59,956 nt of DNA, taken from Alphaproteobacteria bacterium. GTDB lineage: Bacteria; Pseudomonadota; Alphaproteobacteria; UBA7985; JAUIBT01. The notes under the pieces are model-generated. The model ran no database searches and was not told where the DNA came from. It saw only the letters and a program-made list of their open reading frames with translations. The stretch is from the NCBI GenBank assembly GCA_030428255.1, contig JAUIBT010000022.1, positions 1 through 59,956 of the forward strand, written 5' to 3'. Shown in pieces: positions 16,787 through 25,023 of this stretch (position 1 is its first letter; each line of letters starts with the position of its first letter). A program made the translations under genes and the position numbers.

Positions 16787-17377
16787 ATGCAGGTGCAACG
16801 CTGGCAGCGCTATGCCGCCTGGAGTACCTTGGGCGATATGGCTCTGGCGTTGCCGACGCTGGGCTTTTTCGCTTTTATTCTGATGGTCCGGCCCTTGGCT
16901 TGGTGGGGCTATGGCCTGGTGGTGGTGATTATGCTGGCCAGCGCCTGGTTCTTTGCCCTGGCCTTGGTGCGCGCCCTGACGCGGGTGGCTTGGAACCAAC
17001 AAGCTTTGGCTGTGGCGCTGCCGGGGCGGGCGGTGCTGAACCTTGACTGGTCCGCACTGACGGCGGTTCGTCTGCGCCACTTCGGCAGCCGTCGCAAGCA
17101 CGAGGCAGGCCGCGGCCGCTTTGAGCTGCGATTGAGCTTTATTGCCTCTGGCGAGCGACCGGTTGTGCTGACCTTTGATTCTTTTGTCAGTGACTTTCCG
17201 AAACTGGCAGCGCTGGTCGAGGCGCAAGCAAAAAAAAACCGCCTCACATTGGACGAGGCGGTTTGGGAAGGTTTGGCTGTGGTGGCGTCCTTAGGGGAGG
17301 AAGAGCCGTCCAGCCTTGGGGAGGAGACAGAGGAAGAAAAAGGGGTTGAGGGTGACGATAAAAACGAGAAATCTTAG
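16787..17377 (+). CDS. Two-helix membrane protein, family not recognised
   Basis: About 196 residues. Two hydrophobic segments (LALPTLGFFAFILMVRPLAW; GYGLVVVIMLASAWFFALAL) are followed by a basic beta-rich domain reminiscent of bacterial PH-like membrane domains. The tail is strongly acidic (EEEPSSLGEETEEEKG). I chose ATG at 16787, one base after the xthA stop, over a GTG inside xthA. Codons for A-K-K-N-R-L-T-L-D-E-A-V-W coincide with a perfect minus-strand terminator, so this region serves both coding and termination. Confidence 0.6.
   Translation: MQVQRWQRYAAWSTLGDMALALPTLGFFAFILMVRPLAWWGYGLVVVIMLASAWFFALALVRALTRVAWNQQALAVALPGRAVLNLDWSALTAVRLRHFGSRRKHEAGRGRFELRLSFIASGERPVVLTFDSFVSDFPKLAALVEAQAKKNRLTLDEAVWEGLAVVASLGEEEPSSLGEETEEEKGVEGDDKNEKS
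17229..17265 (-). terminator. Terminator of the regulator gene, inside the convergent coding region
   Basis: On the minus strand: stem AACCGCCTC, short loop, GAGGCGGTT, then an uninterrupted run of T. It lies about 185-220 bases after the response-regulator stop, within the C-terminal codons of the convergent membrane-protein gene. Confidence 0.8.
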
Positions 17378-17450
17378 AGGGTTAAGGTCTTAGCTTCTGG
17401 TCCCAGGGTGGAAGTGGCAGGCGAAAAACTGCGCGGAGCCAGCACCCGTC

Positions 17451-18149
17451 CTAAGACGAGAGGCGATAGCCGCCAGGCTCGGTGATCAAAATCGTGGCCT
17501 CGGCTGGGTTGGGCTCGATCTTCTGGCGCAAGCGGTAGACGTGGGTTTCAAGCGTGTGGGTGTTGACCCCCGCATTGTAGCCCCAGACCTCGTTCAGCAG
17601 GGTGTCGCGGGGCACCACGGCGTTGCCGGAACGGTAGAGGTACTTTAGAATCGCGGTCTCTTTTTCGGTCAGCCGCACCTTCTTGTCGTTCTCGACTTCG
17701 ACCAGCATTTTCAGCGCAGGCTTGAAGGAATAAGGGCCGACCGAGAAAACCGCATCGTCGGATTGTTCGTGCTGACGCAATTGGGCGCGCAAGCGGGCGA
17801 GCAAGACGTTCAGCTTAAAGGGCTTGGTCACATAGTCGTTGGCGCCAGCGTCCAGGCCCAAGATGGTGTCGGCATCGGAATCCGCGCCGGTCAGCATGAG
17901 GATCGGCGACTTGACGTTTTGTTTGCGCAGCAGGCGGCAGACGTCGCGGCCATCCATATCGCCCAAAGTCACATCGAGCAGAATAAGGTCAAAGGTCTTG
18001 TCCTTGGCGATCTCGACCGCTTGCTGTCCGCTGGAGGCTTGGGTGACATTATAGTCATCGTGCAGCACCAGTTGTTCGGCCAGGGTTTCTCTGAGGGCGT
18101 CGTCGTCGTCAACGATCAGCAAATTTTTGTTTTTGGTGACGTCGTTCAT
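17451..18149 (-). CDS. OmpR/PhoB-family response regulator
   Basis: A 232-residue two-component response regulator. The receiver domain has the acidic pocket LLIVDDDDA, the phospho-acceptor Asp in LILLDVTLGD, Thr in LMLTGAD and Lys in YVTKPF. A winged-helix DNA-binding domain follows (LTEKETAILKYLYRSGNAVV; HTLETHVYRLRQKIEPNP; GGYRL). No kinase gene is adjacent. ATG at 18149 begins the conserved domain; upstream codons lack similarity. Paired 10-bp direct repeats 130 bp upstream suggest autoregulation. Confidence 0.9.
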   Translation of the reverse strand: MNDVTKNKNLLIVDDDDALRETLAEQLVLHDDYNVTQASSGQQAVEIAKDKTFDLILLDVTLGDMDGRDVCRLLRKQNVKSPILMLTGADSDADTILGLDAGANDYVTKPFKLNVLLARLRAQLRQHEQSDDAVFSVGPYSFKPALKMLVEVENDKKVRLTEKETAILKYLYRSGNAVVPRDTLLNEVWGYNAGVNTHTLETHVYRLRQKIEPNPAEATILITEPGGYRLSS

Positions 18150-18280
18150 GGCTCTTGGGTCTCCAGTGACGGGCTTGGTGTCGTCCAGAGCAGCGCTGCT
18201 CTTATCATTATAATAGGCGCAGGCAGGCACGTCGCCTAGAGCCTGAATGCTGACGCCCAGCCACACTGTTGTGAGCCTTT

Positions 18281-18300
18281 TTGTTACAATTGTTTACAAT
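18281..18300. promoter_or_regulatory. Tandem 10-bp direct repeats upstream of the response regulator
   Basis: TTGTTACAAT and TGTTTACAAT lie head to tail with a 10-bp period, about one helical turn. OmpR/PhoB-type dimers usually bind such direct repeats. The site is 131-150 bp upstream of the regulator's start. That the regulator binds here is inference. Confidence 0.35.
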
Positions 18301-18343
18301 GTGTGTGGCGGGGGCTGGGAAACCCGCTATTACGGTGCTGTGA

Positions 18344-19018
18344 TCAGTCGCGCGCACCGAACAGCGCCGAGCCCACCCGCACATGGGTGGCGCCGATCTG
18401 GACCGCGGTCTCGAAGTCACCGCTCATGCCCATAGAGAGCTGGCTCAAACCGTTGCGTTCGGCCAGGACGCGCAACAAGGCAAAGTGCGGGGCGGGCTCT
18501 TCATCAAAGGGCGGAATGCACATCAGACCAGCGATGGTGAGGCCTAGGTCACGACAGAGCTGGATGAAGCTGGCCAGTTCACCGGGGGCGATGCCAGCTT
18601 TCTGTGGCTCCTCACCTGTGTTGACCTGGATAAAGCAGGGGAGGTTGCGGTCTTGCTTGTCCATCTCGGCCTTGAGGGCGCGCGCCAGCTTCTCGCGATC
18701 AACACTATGTATGGCGTCAAACAGCGCGACGGCCTCCTTGACCTTGTTGGTTTGCAGCGGGCCAATGAGGTGAAGCACCAGATCCGGATATGCGGCTTGC
18801 AGCTCTGGAAACTTTCCCTGCGCTTCTTGGACCCGGTTTTCAGCAAAGTGGCGCTGACCCTGGTCGATCAGGGCCTGAACCGCCGAGGCGGGTTTGGTCT
18901 TGGAAACCGCGAGCAACTGGGGCAAGGGCTGGCCGATCCGCTCAGGCGGGATTGCGGCCTGAATGCGCGCCAGCACATTCTGCAGGGCCGTCGGAGCGGG
19001 GGTGGTGTTTTGATCCAC
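18344..19018 (-). CDS. yggS: PLP homeostasis protein (YggS family)
   Basis: A 224-residue single-domain PLP-binding protein of the YggS/PLPBP family. It has a TIM-barrel fold, no known catalysis and a role in pyridoxal-phosphate homeostasis. The PLP lysine is in LLAVSKTKPA, followed by FAENRVQEAQGK. HLIGPLQTNKVKEAV, CFIQVNTGEEPQKAG and the phosphate-binding C-terminal LSMGMSGDFETAVQIGATHV are all intact. Confidence 0.93.
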   Translation of the reverse strand: MDQNTTPAPTALQNVLARIQAAIPPERIGQPLPQLLAVSKTKPASAVQALIDQGQRHFAENRVQEAQGKFPELQAAYPDLVLHLIGPLQTNKVKEAVALFDAIHSVDREKLARALKAEMDKQDRNLPCFIQVNTGEEPQKAGIAPGELASFIQLCRDLGLTIAGLMCIPPFDEEPAPHFALLRVLAERNGLSQLSMGMSGDFETAVQIGATHVRVGSALFGARD

Positions 19019-19425
19019 GAGGCAGCCTTTCTAATAGAGTTGCGCTGAGGGTAGAGTTGCGCTGAGGGCGCGCAGCTTGCGAACAGTGCGATTACGGCCC
19101 GCAGCGTTCAGTGGCTTTTAGGAAAGCCTGAGGCCACCCGCAAGCACTCAGGCCGCCAAAAGACTCGTATATCGCCCGCTAAGGTGGCGGCCAGAAACCG
19201 GGCAGAACGTGGCGTTGAACAGCCCTAGGGTGAGATGGGGTTTCGGCCACCCACTAGAAAGCGAATTTACCCGGCTTTTGTGCTGTTTGTGCAACAGTCG
19301 ACCAGAAAAGTCGCACATCTGTGCATTTCTTCTCGTGCTGGGGCGGCCAAGATCGCTAACTAAGGTCACGACGGGCGGCGACAGATCGCCTGCGTTGAAC
19401 GGACCCTTATCTTTAGGAGATACAA
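19019..19425. other. Leader region of porin P2 with conserved upstream element
   Basis: About 400 bases without a supported gene. GCAACA at 19291-19296 and AAAAGTCGCACA at 19306-19317 match parts of the element seen upstream of P4 and P5, about 110 bases before the P2 start. The ribosome-binding site TAGGAGA lies directly upstream of the ATG. Confidence 0.4.
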
Positions 19426-20430
19426 ATGAAAAAGGTACTGTTGGCGACAACTGCTGTTGTTGCATTTGCAGGCGTTGCTGCGGCACAAGACCTGACCATC
19501 GGCGGCTTCTTGGAGTTTGAAGCAGCTTACGGCACTAACTACGACTTGGGCGCAGGCGTTCGCTCTGTTGACGACCTGGATTTCGGTGTCGACGGTCGTT
19601 TGAACTTTGACTACTCCAACTCAACTAAGTCAGGCCTGGAATACGGCATGCACTTCGAGCTGGACCTGTACTCATCAGACCACAGCTCTCCTGTTGACTA
19701 TCTGAACGGCCCGCAAAGCGGCGTCGCGTTCAACGACGGCTACGTGTTCATCAACTCTTCACTGGGTAACGTGAGCATGGGTGACACTGGTACTGCTGGT
19801 GAAGCTGCTAACCAACTGCACACTCCTTTCCTGGCACCTGGTGCGATCGAAGGCGACAACTACGCAGCTCTGGAAAAAGAGCAGGTTTTCTACTCTAACT
19901 CTTTCGTTGGTGTAGACTTCGAAGCGTCTGTTGACGACGACTCTAACTGGGCTCTGGGCCTGGGCTACTCTGCTGATGTTGGCGGCGTAAACATCGCTCT
20001 GGGCTTGTCAGCTGCTGACGAAGCTCTGGCTGGTTCTATCGGCGCAACCGTTGGCGGTCTGGCTTTCGGCGTAAACTACGCTCATGAAGAAGTTATGGCG
20101 ACAACTGAGTACGTTGCTGCTGGCGTTGGCTACTCAATGGGCGCTCTGTCTGTTGGTACCGGTGTTGAGACTGAAATCCGTCACGGTGCAGTATCTGGCC
20201 AAGAAATGGAAACCAACTACGTAGTTGGTGCGACCTACGAACTGGCTGATGGCCTGGTTCTGGGTGTTGGTGCAGCGAACCTGGACAGCGACAGCTGTTC
20301 TAACTGGACTGCAACCGGTGGTGCAAACAACACTTGTGCAAGCCCCACACTGACTGGCCGTGGCTCACACCTGGGTGCTGCCGAAGGCCGCACTTGGACA
20401 GCTGGCGCGTCTGTAACTGTTTCTTACTAA
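19426..20430 (+). CDS. Porin P2
   Basis: A 334-residue outer-membrane porin. Signal peptide LLATTAVVAFAGVAAA, mature N-terminus QDLTIGGFLEFEAAYGTNYD, conserved core LDFGVDGRLNFDYSNSTKSG and constriction-loop-like region with FNDGYVFINSSLGN. The C-terminal strand WTAGASVTVSY ends in an aromatic, as the BAM complex requires. The first surface loop is H-S-S-P-V-D-Y-L-N-G-P. The last carries two Cys (SDSCSN and NNTCAS) that could form a disulfide. Heavy use of GCT, TCT, GTT, CTG and GAC codons suggests very high expression. Confidence 0.9.
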   Translation: MKKVLLATTAVVAFAGVAAAQDLTIGGFLEFEAAYGTNYDLGAGVRSVDDLDFGVDGRLNFDYSNSTKSGLEYGMHFELDLYSSDHSSPVDYLNGPQSGVAFNDGYVFINSSLGNVSMGDTGTAGEAANQLHTPFLAPGAIEGDNYAALEKEQVFYSNSFVGVDFEASVDDDSNWALGLGYSADVGGVNIALGLSAADEALAGSIGATVGGLAFGVNYAHEEVMATTEYVAAGVGYSMGALSVGTGVETEIRHGAVSGQEMETNYVVGATYELADGLVLGVGAANLDSDSCSNWTATGGANNTCASPTLTGRGSHLGAAEGRTWTAGASVTVSY

Positions 20431-20454
20431 TCTCCCGATTAGAGCGACAGATAG

Positions 20455-20485
20455 GAGAGGGTCCTTCGGGGCCCTCTCTTTTTTT
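20455..20485 (+). terminator. Rho-independent terminator after porin P2
   Basis: Stem GAGAGGGTCC, loop TTCG, GGGCCCTCTC, then seven T. It is nearly identical to the terminators of P4 and P5. Confidence 0.9.
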
Positions 20486-20631
20486 GTGCCCGATTGGATC
20501 TATGCAGCCGGATGGCAACACGGGCCTCACCACATTGTGGCCGTCAATGCGTCTTGGTCTCGGCGCTTGGACTTGAGATCAAGAATGCGCGGATCGGCGC
20601 AGCGGGATACCTTCGGGGTCGGTTGACCGAA

Positions 20632-20713
20632 TGTTGCAAAAATAGCACATTGTTAGAAAATAGATTAAAGATTGGCATCTTGGAATTGATTTCGTTTCAA
20701 AGCCGGCTATAGT
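20632..20713 (+). promoter_or_regulatory. Upstream element and promoter of porin P3
   Basis: TGTTGCAAAAATAGCACA at 20632-20649 resembles the element before P4 and P5. Downstream, TTGATT (20686-20691) and TATAGT (20708-20713) are spaced by 16 bases and form a plausible sigma-70-type promoter about 57 bases before the start codon. Confidence 0.45.
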
Positions 20714-20770
20714 AAAGATCTCGAGCCTCTCTATTTTTAAGGCTCAAGGACGATACTTTGGATATTTTTT

Positions 20771-21748
20771 ATGAAAAAGCTCCTTACTGTGGGCCTGGCT
20801 GCAGGCCTTTTGGCCGGGGCTGTGAACAGCCAAGAACTGGTTCTCAGCGGATTTGTTGAATTTGAGGGCTACGCGCTGGATGACGTTGATGCGGACAGCC
20901 GCGTGTCTTACCTGGATGCGGCCGTCGATGCTGGCTTGACCTTTGACTATAGCAACAGCTCCAAAGCGGGTCTGGCCTACGGTGCGCATTTCGAGCTGGA
21001 TCTTTTCCAGTCCGATGATGATCGCGATGGCGAAAACCTGATTGACAATGAGGACGTGGTCGAAGGCGACAGCGTCGACTTCAATGACGGCTATGTCTTT
21101 ATCGATTCTGCGCTTGGCTACGTTGGGTTGGGAGACACGGGTACGGCGGGTCGTGCGGACAACCAATTGCGCGTCCCTCTTTTGCCTTTGGGCGCGCTAG
21201 ACCTGGACGACTATTCCGCTTTGGAGGCCGAGCAGGTCTTTTATGCAAACTCTTATGCAGGCGTCAGGCTAGAAGGCTCGGTCGACGATGATGCAAGATG
21301 GTCGCTGGGCGCAGAATACCGCGCACCAATGGGCCCCTGGGATGTGGCTTTGGGCGGCGCGCTGTCGGAAGACGGTGGCGCGGGCTCGGTGTCCATGGGC
21401 TTGGGCGACTTGACCGCAGGACTGCATTTGGCAGGCACCTCGGCCAACAGCATCTCGGCTGGTGTTGCGACCACCGCGCAAACCTATGTCTCTATGGGGG
21501 TCGATTATGACCTCGGAGTTTTGAAGCTGGGTTTGGGTACCGAGAGCCAGGTCACCTACCTTTATACCCTGGCCACCGCGACCAAGACCAAGGATACCAT
21601 CTCCAATTTCTTTGCCGGTGCGGTCTATGAGATGGCGGATGGCCTGGAGCTGGGCATGGGAGTCGGCCTACTTGACGCTGACAGTGCTTTTGCTCTGAAC
21701 AGCAGCGACACGGTTTCAGGCAAGGCTTCGGTGACGGTACACTTCTAA
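20771..21748 (+). CDS. Porin P3, divergent member
   Basis: A 325-residue porin with signal peptide LLTVGLAAGLLAGAVNS and mature start QELVLSGFVEFEGYALDDVD. The conserved core DAGLTFDYSNSSKAGLAYG is followed by an acidic first loop (DDDRDGENLIDNED), then FNDGYVFIDSALG and the C-terminal strand KASVTVHF. It is the most divergent of the array, lacks the paired Cys of the last surface loop, and uses ordinary GC-rich codons. It also lacks the shared stem-loop terminator. No good ribosome-binding site precedes the ATG, so expression may be low. Confidence 0.85.
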   Translation: MKKLLTVGLAAGLLAGAVNSQELVLSGFVEFEGYALDDVDADSRVSYLDAAVDAGLTFDYSNSSKAGLAYGAHFELDLFQSDDDRDGENLIDNEDVVEGDSVDFNDGYVFIDSALGYVGLGDTGTAGRADNQLRVPLLPLGALDLDDYSALEAEQVFYANSYAGVRLEGSVDDDARWSLGAEYRAPMGPWDVALGGALSEDGGAGSVSMGLGDLTAGLHLAGTSANSISAGVATTAQTYVSMGVDYDLGVLKLGLGTESQVTYLYTLATATKTKDTISNFFAGAVYEMADGLELGMGVGLLDADSAFALNSSDTVSGKASVTVHF

Positions 21749-21982
21749 TACGCCGTTTCTCGCACCGGGCGAGGGCACGGTCTGCGCGTGCGTCTCTGGT
21801 CAGCGCGCAAGGGTTGAGTTCAGCGGCTGGTTTTGGGGCGCGCTGGGTTGGACTCTCTGTGTAGATTCTCTGCTGCAACGATGGGAACCTGTGGACAACT
21901 TGAGCTTCTCGGGGCTCAAGCACGCGTAAACCGTGAAAAATGGCGGCTCTTAGGTGTGAAACCGACCAATGCGCTCAACATT

Positions 21983-22020
21983 TGTTGCGCAAAAGTCACA
22001 CTCTTTCAAAAAATGCAACA
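21983..22020 (+). promoter_or_regulatory. Conserved 38-bp inverted-repeat element upstream of porin P4
   Basis: TGTTGC (21983-21988) and GCAACA (22015-22020) flank a core with AAAAGTCACA. The same 38-bp layout lies before P5 at almost the same distance from the start (about 102-104 bases). It could be an operator or an upstream activator site; alternatively it may include the -35 region. Confidence 0.5.
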
Positions 22021-22106
22021 CATCCTTTGATTGAGCCTTGCTTAGTTCGAGGGCTCTACAGTACCACAACTCCAGGGCGCACAAGCGCTCTGGATCAAAT
22101 GAACAA

Positions 22107-22123
22107 GTGATTGGAGATATCAC
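22107..22123 (+). promoter_or_regulatory. Small hairpin carrying the P4 ribosome-binding site
   Basis: GTGAT (22107-22111) pairs with ATCAC (22119-22123), placing the Shine-Dalgarno GGAG in the 7-nt loop and ending directly at the ATG. The same structure precedes P5 (23579-23595) and P6 (25007-25023), while P2 and P3 lack it. Confidence 0.5.
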
Positions 22124-23119
22124 ATGAAAAAGGTACTGTTGGCGACAACTGCTGTTGTTGCATTCGCAGGCGCTGCTGCAGCGCAAGACCTGAGCATCAG
22201 CGGTTTCGTAGCTTTTGAAGCAGCTTACGGCGAAAACTACGACCTCGGCGCTGGCACACGCTCAGTTGACGATCTGGACTTCGGCGTCGATGCACGCCTG
22301 AACTTCGACTACTCTAACTCTACCAAGTCTGGCCTGGAATACGGCGCTCACTTGGAGTTGGACATGTACTCCTCAGACGCAACCGATCCTGCTGATATCT
22401 GGAACGGCGCGCAAAGCGGTGTTGGCTTCAACGACGGCTACGTTTTCATCAACTCAGCTCTGGGTAACGTGAAGATGGGTGACACTGGTACTGCCGGTGC
22501 TGCGTCTAACCAGTTGAACGTTCCTAAGTTGGCACCTGGTGCGATCGAAGAGAGCAACTACGCAGCTCTGGAAAAAGAGCAGGTTCACTACTCTAACTCT
22601 TTCCTGGGTGTAGACTTCGCAGCGTCTGTTGACGACGACTCTAACTGGGCTCTGGGCCTGGGCTACTCTGCTGATGTTGGCGGCGTAAGCGTTTCTCTGG
22701 GTCTGTCAGCTGCTGAAGAAGCTCTGGCTGGTTCAATCGGCGCATCTGCTGGCGGCCTGTCTTTCGGCGTAAACTACGCTCATGAAGAAGTAATGGCGAC
22801 TACTGAGTACGTTGCTGCTGGCGTTGGCTACTCAATGGGCGCCCTGTCTATCGGTACTGGCGTTGAGACTGAAATCCGTCACGGTGCAGTATCTGGCCAA
22901 GAGATCGAGAGCAACTACTTCGCTGGTGCAACCTACGAACTGGCTGATGGCCTGGTTCTGGGTGTTGGCGTAGGCAACCTGGACAGCGACAGCGGTTCTA
23001 ACTGTTCTGCAACTGGCGGCGCTGCTTGTGCCGGTGGTTCTACCGGTAAAGGCGCTGACCTGGGCGACAACGAAGGCCGCAGCTGGACTGCTGGCGCATC
23101 TGTCACCGTTTCTTTCTAA
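22124..23119 (+). CDS. Porin P4
   Basis: A 331-residue porin: signal peptide LLATTAVVAFAGAAAA, mature start QDLSISGFVAFEAAYGENYD, core LDFGVDARLNFDYSNSTKSG, FNDGYVFINSALGN and C-terminal WTAGASVTVSF. It differs from P5 mainly in one surface-loop stretch (SSDATDPADIWNGAQSG) and a few residues near the last loop; the rest and both flanks are virtually identical. Two Cys lie in the last loop. Codon use is strongly biased toward T-ending Ala, Ser and Val codons, as in P2 and P5. Confidence 0.92.
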   Translation: MKKVLLATTAVVAFAGAAAAQDLSISGFVAFEAAYGENYDLGAGTRSVDDLDFGVDARLNFDYSNSTKSGLEYGAHLELDMYSSDATDPADIWNGAQSGVGFNDGYVFINSALGNVKMGDTGTAGAASNQLNVPKLAPGAIEESNYAALEKEQVHYSNSFLGVDFAASVDDDSNWALGLGYSADVGGVSVSLGLSAAEEALAGSIGASAGGLSFGVNYAHEEVMATTEYVAAGVGYSMGALSIGTGVETEIRHGAVSGQEIESNYFAGATYELADGLVLGVGVGNLDSDSGSNCSATGGAACAGGSTGKGADLGDNEGRSWTAGASVTVSF

Positions 23120-23143
23120 TCACCTGATTAGATCGACAGATTG

Positions 23144-23175
23144 GAGAGGGTCCTTCGGGGCCCTCTCTTTTTTTG
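23144..23175 (+). terminator. Rho-independent terminator after porin P4
   Basis: Stem GAGAGGGTCC, loop TTCG, GGGCCCTCTC and seven T. Confidence 0.9.
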
Positions 23176-23456
23176 TTTGAGGGCCATTTTTCTGGGACGC
23201 TTACCAGGCAGCAACACTTGGGCCCGCAGGCGATAATCTGAGATTGCTTGGGTCTCAAGACAGGCAGAACTCAAGCCTGGCGCGCCCAACTGTCGGGGAG
23301 TCTTACTCCACTTGAAGTGGCGCGTTTCAGGATGTGCGGCGGCGGCGGTTTTCGAGCGAGTCGGTCTGAATGGCAGGAATTCGGCGGGAGATGGGCAGCG
23401 AAACCCTAAGCTTTTCCTCGAATTCGCTCACTGATGCCCGGCCGACCTTGGCTATA

Positions 23457-23494
23457 TGTTGCGAAAAAGTCACGACTGCTGAAAAAATGCAACA
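23457..23494 (+). promoter_or_regulatory. Conserved 38-bp inverted-repeat element upstream of porin P5
   Basis: TGTTGC and GCAACA with the core GAAAAAGTCACGAC have the same spacing as before P4. The sequence between this element and the last 38 bases before the ATG is not conserved with P4, so the element is retained while its surroundings drift. Confidence 0.5.
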
Positions 23495-23578
23495 GAGCGT
23501 GTCTTCTCCCTTGGCGCGGCAGGCCGAGGCGCGCTATACAACCTGCAAGCGATATATCGCTCTGGATCAAATGAACAA

Positions 23579-23595
23579 GTGATTGGAGATATCAC
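23579..23595 (+). promoter_or_regulatory. Small hairpin carrying the P5 ribosome-binding site
   Basis: GTGAT pairs with ATCAC around the loop TGGAGAT, immediately before the ATG at 23596; identical to P4. Confidence 0.5.
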
Positions 23596-24585
23596 ATGAA
23601 AAAGGTACTGTTGGCGACAACTGCTGTTGTTGCATTCGCAGGCGCTGCTGCAGCGCAAGACCTGACCATCAGCGGTTTCGTAGCTTTTGAAGCAGCTTAC
23701 GGCGAAAACTACGACCTCGGCGCTGGCATCCGCTCAGTTGACGATCTGGACTTCGGTGTCGATGCACGCCTGAACTTCGACTACTCTAACTCTACCAAGT
23801 CTGGCCTGGAATACGGCGCTCACTTGGAGCTGGACATGTACTCGTCTGACGAGACTCCGGCCGATATTCTGTGGGGCCAAAGCCTGGTTGGCTTCAACGA
23901 CGGCTACGTTTTCATCAACTCAGCTCTGGGTAACGTGAAGATGGGTGACACTGGTACTGCCGGTGCTGCGTCTAACCAGTTGAACGTTCCTAAGTTGGCA
24001 CCTGGTGCGATCGAAGAGAGCAACTACGCAGCTCTGGAAAAAGAGCAGGTTCACTACTCTAACTCTTTCCTGGGTGTAGACTTCGCAGCGTCTGTTGACG
24101 ACGACTCTAACTGGGCTCTGGGCCTGGGCTACTCTGCTGATGTTGGCGGCGTAAGCGTTTCTCTGGGTCTGTCAGCTGCTGAAGAAGCTCTGGCTGGTTC
24201 AATCGGCGCATCTGCTGGCGGCCTGTCTTTCGGCGTAAACTACGCTCATGAAGAAGTAATGGCGACTACTGAGTACGTTGCTGCTGGCGTTGGCTACTCA
24301 ATGGGCGCCCTGTCTATCGGTACTGGCGTTGAGACTGAAATCCGTCACGGTGCAGTATCTGGCCAAGAGATCGAGAGCAACTACTTCGCTGGTGCAACCT
24401 ACGAACTGGCTGATGGCCTGGTTCTGGGTGTTGGCGTAGGCAACCTGGACAGCGACAGCGGTTCTAACTGTTCTGCAACTGGCGGCGCTGCTTGTGCCGG
24501 TGGCCACACTGGCAAAGGTGCTGACCTCGGCGACGGCGAAGGCCGCAGCTGGACTGCTGGCGCATCTGTCACCGTTTCTTTCTAA
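23596..24585 (+). CDS. Porin P5, near-duplicate of P4
   Basis: A 329-residue porin. It matches P4 almost base for base from 38 bases before the ATG to the terminator. Changes cluster in the first surface loop (SSDETPADILWGQSLVG) and near the last loop (GHTGKGADLGDGEG). The barrel core, paired Cys and C-terminal Phe are the same. Such clustered difference within an otherwise homogenised gene suggests recent duplication or gene conversion with selection on exposed loops (inference). Confidence 0.92.
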   Translation: MKKVLLATTAVVAFAGAAAAQDLTISGFVAFEAAYGENYDLGAGIRSVDDLDFGVDARLNFDYSNSTKSGLEYGAHLELDMYSSDETPADILWGQSLVGFNDGYVFINSALGNVKMGDTGTAGAASNQLNVPKLAPGAIEESNYAALEKEQVHYSNSFLGVDFAASVDDDSNWALGLGYSADVGGVSVSLGLSAAEEALAGSIGASAGGLSFGVNYAHEEVMATTEYVAAGVGYSMGALSIGTGVETEIRHGAVSGQEIESNYFAGATYELADGLVLGVGVGNLDSDSGSNCSATGGAACAGGHTGKGADLGDGEGRSWTAGASVTVSF

Positions 24586-24609
24586 TCACCTGATTAGATC
24601 GACAGATTG

Positions 24610-24640
24610 GAGAGGGTCCTTCGTGGCCCTCTCTTTTTTT
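24610..24640 (+). terminator. Rho-independent terminator after porin P5
   Basis: Same stem-loop as after P4, with one loop-proximal change (TTCGTGG), followed by seven T. Confidence 0.9.
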
Positions 24641-24862
24641 GTGCCTGATGCATTGGGTTAACGCGGCTTGGGGTTAACGAGGCTTGTCTGCCAGCAAGCA
24701 AGGTATCGCGGATGTCCGGCCACCGGTTTGGCACCGGACCCAAATAGCAGTGCCTCGGTAGCCGGGCGTCAATGTCTGGCCTTATCTGCAGAACGAGTCG
24801 GCACAAGAATCGCACGAATGGGCGCAAATCTGCCAGTTGTGCAGCCCCTGGCGCGCCACAGG

Positions 24863-25023
24863 TGTGCAAAGAGTCACAGTTAATATGGCGCAAGGATCAC
24901 AAGTGCTGGAGGTCTACCACAGTCCTGGGGGCGGGACCTAGGGAGGGCCTGGGGCCTGGTGTAATCTTATTAGTCAGCGATTTTTCGCTCTGGATCACAT
25001 GCAATGGTGATTGGAGATATCAC
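24863..25023 (+). promoter_or_regulatory. Leader of porin P6
   Basis: TGTGCAAAGAGTCACA (24863-24878) is a weaker match to the element before P4 and P5. The last bases before the ATG repeat the ribosome-binding-site hairpin (GTGAT 25007-25011, ATCAC 25019-25023). The preceding 220 bases (24641-24862) contain no supported gene. Confidence 0.4.

Noticed and set aside
24772-25023. Extended N-terminus of porin P6
   Set aside because: The signal peptide, conserved ribosome-binding-site hairpin and upstream element all place the start at 25024.
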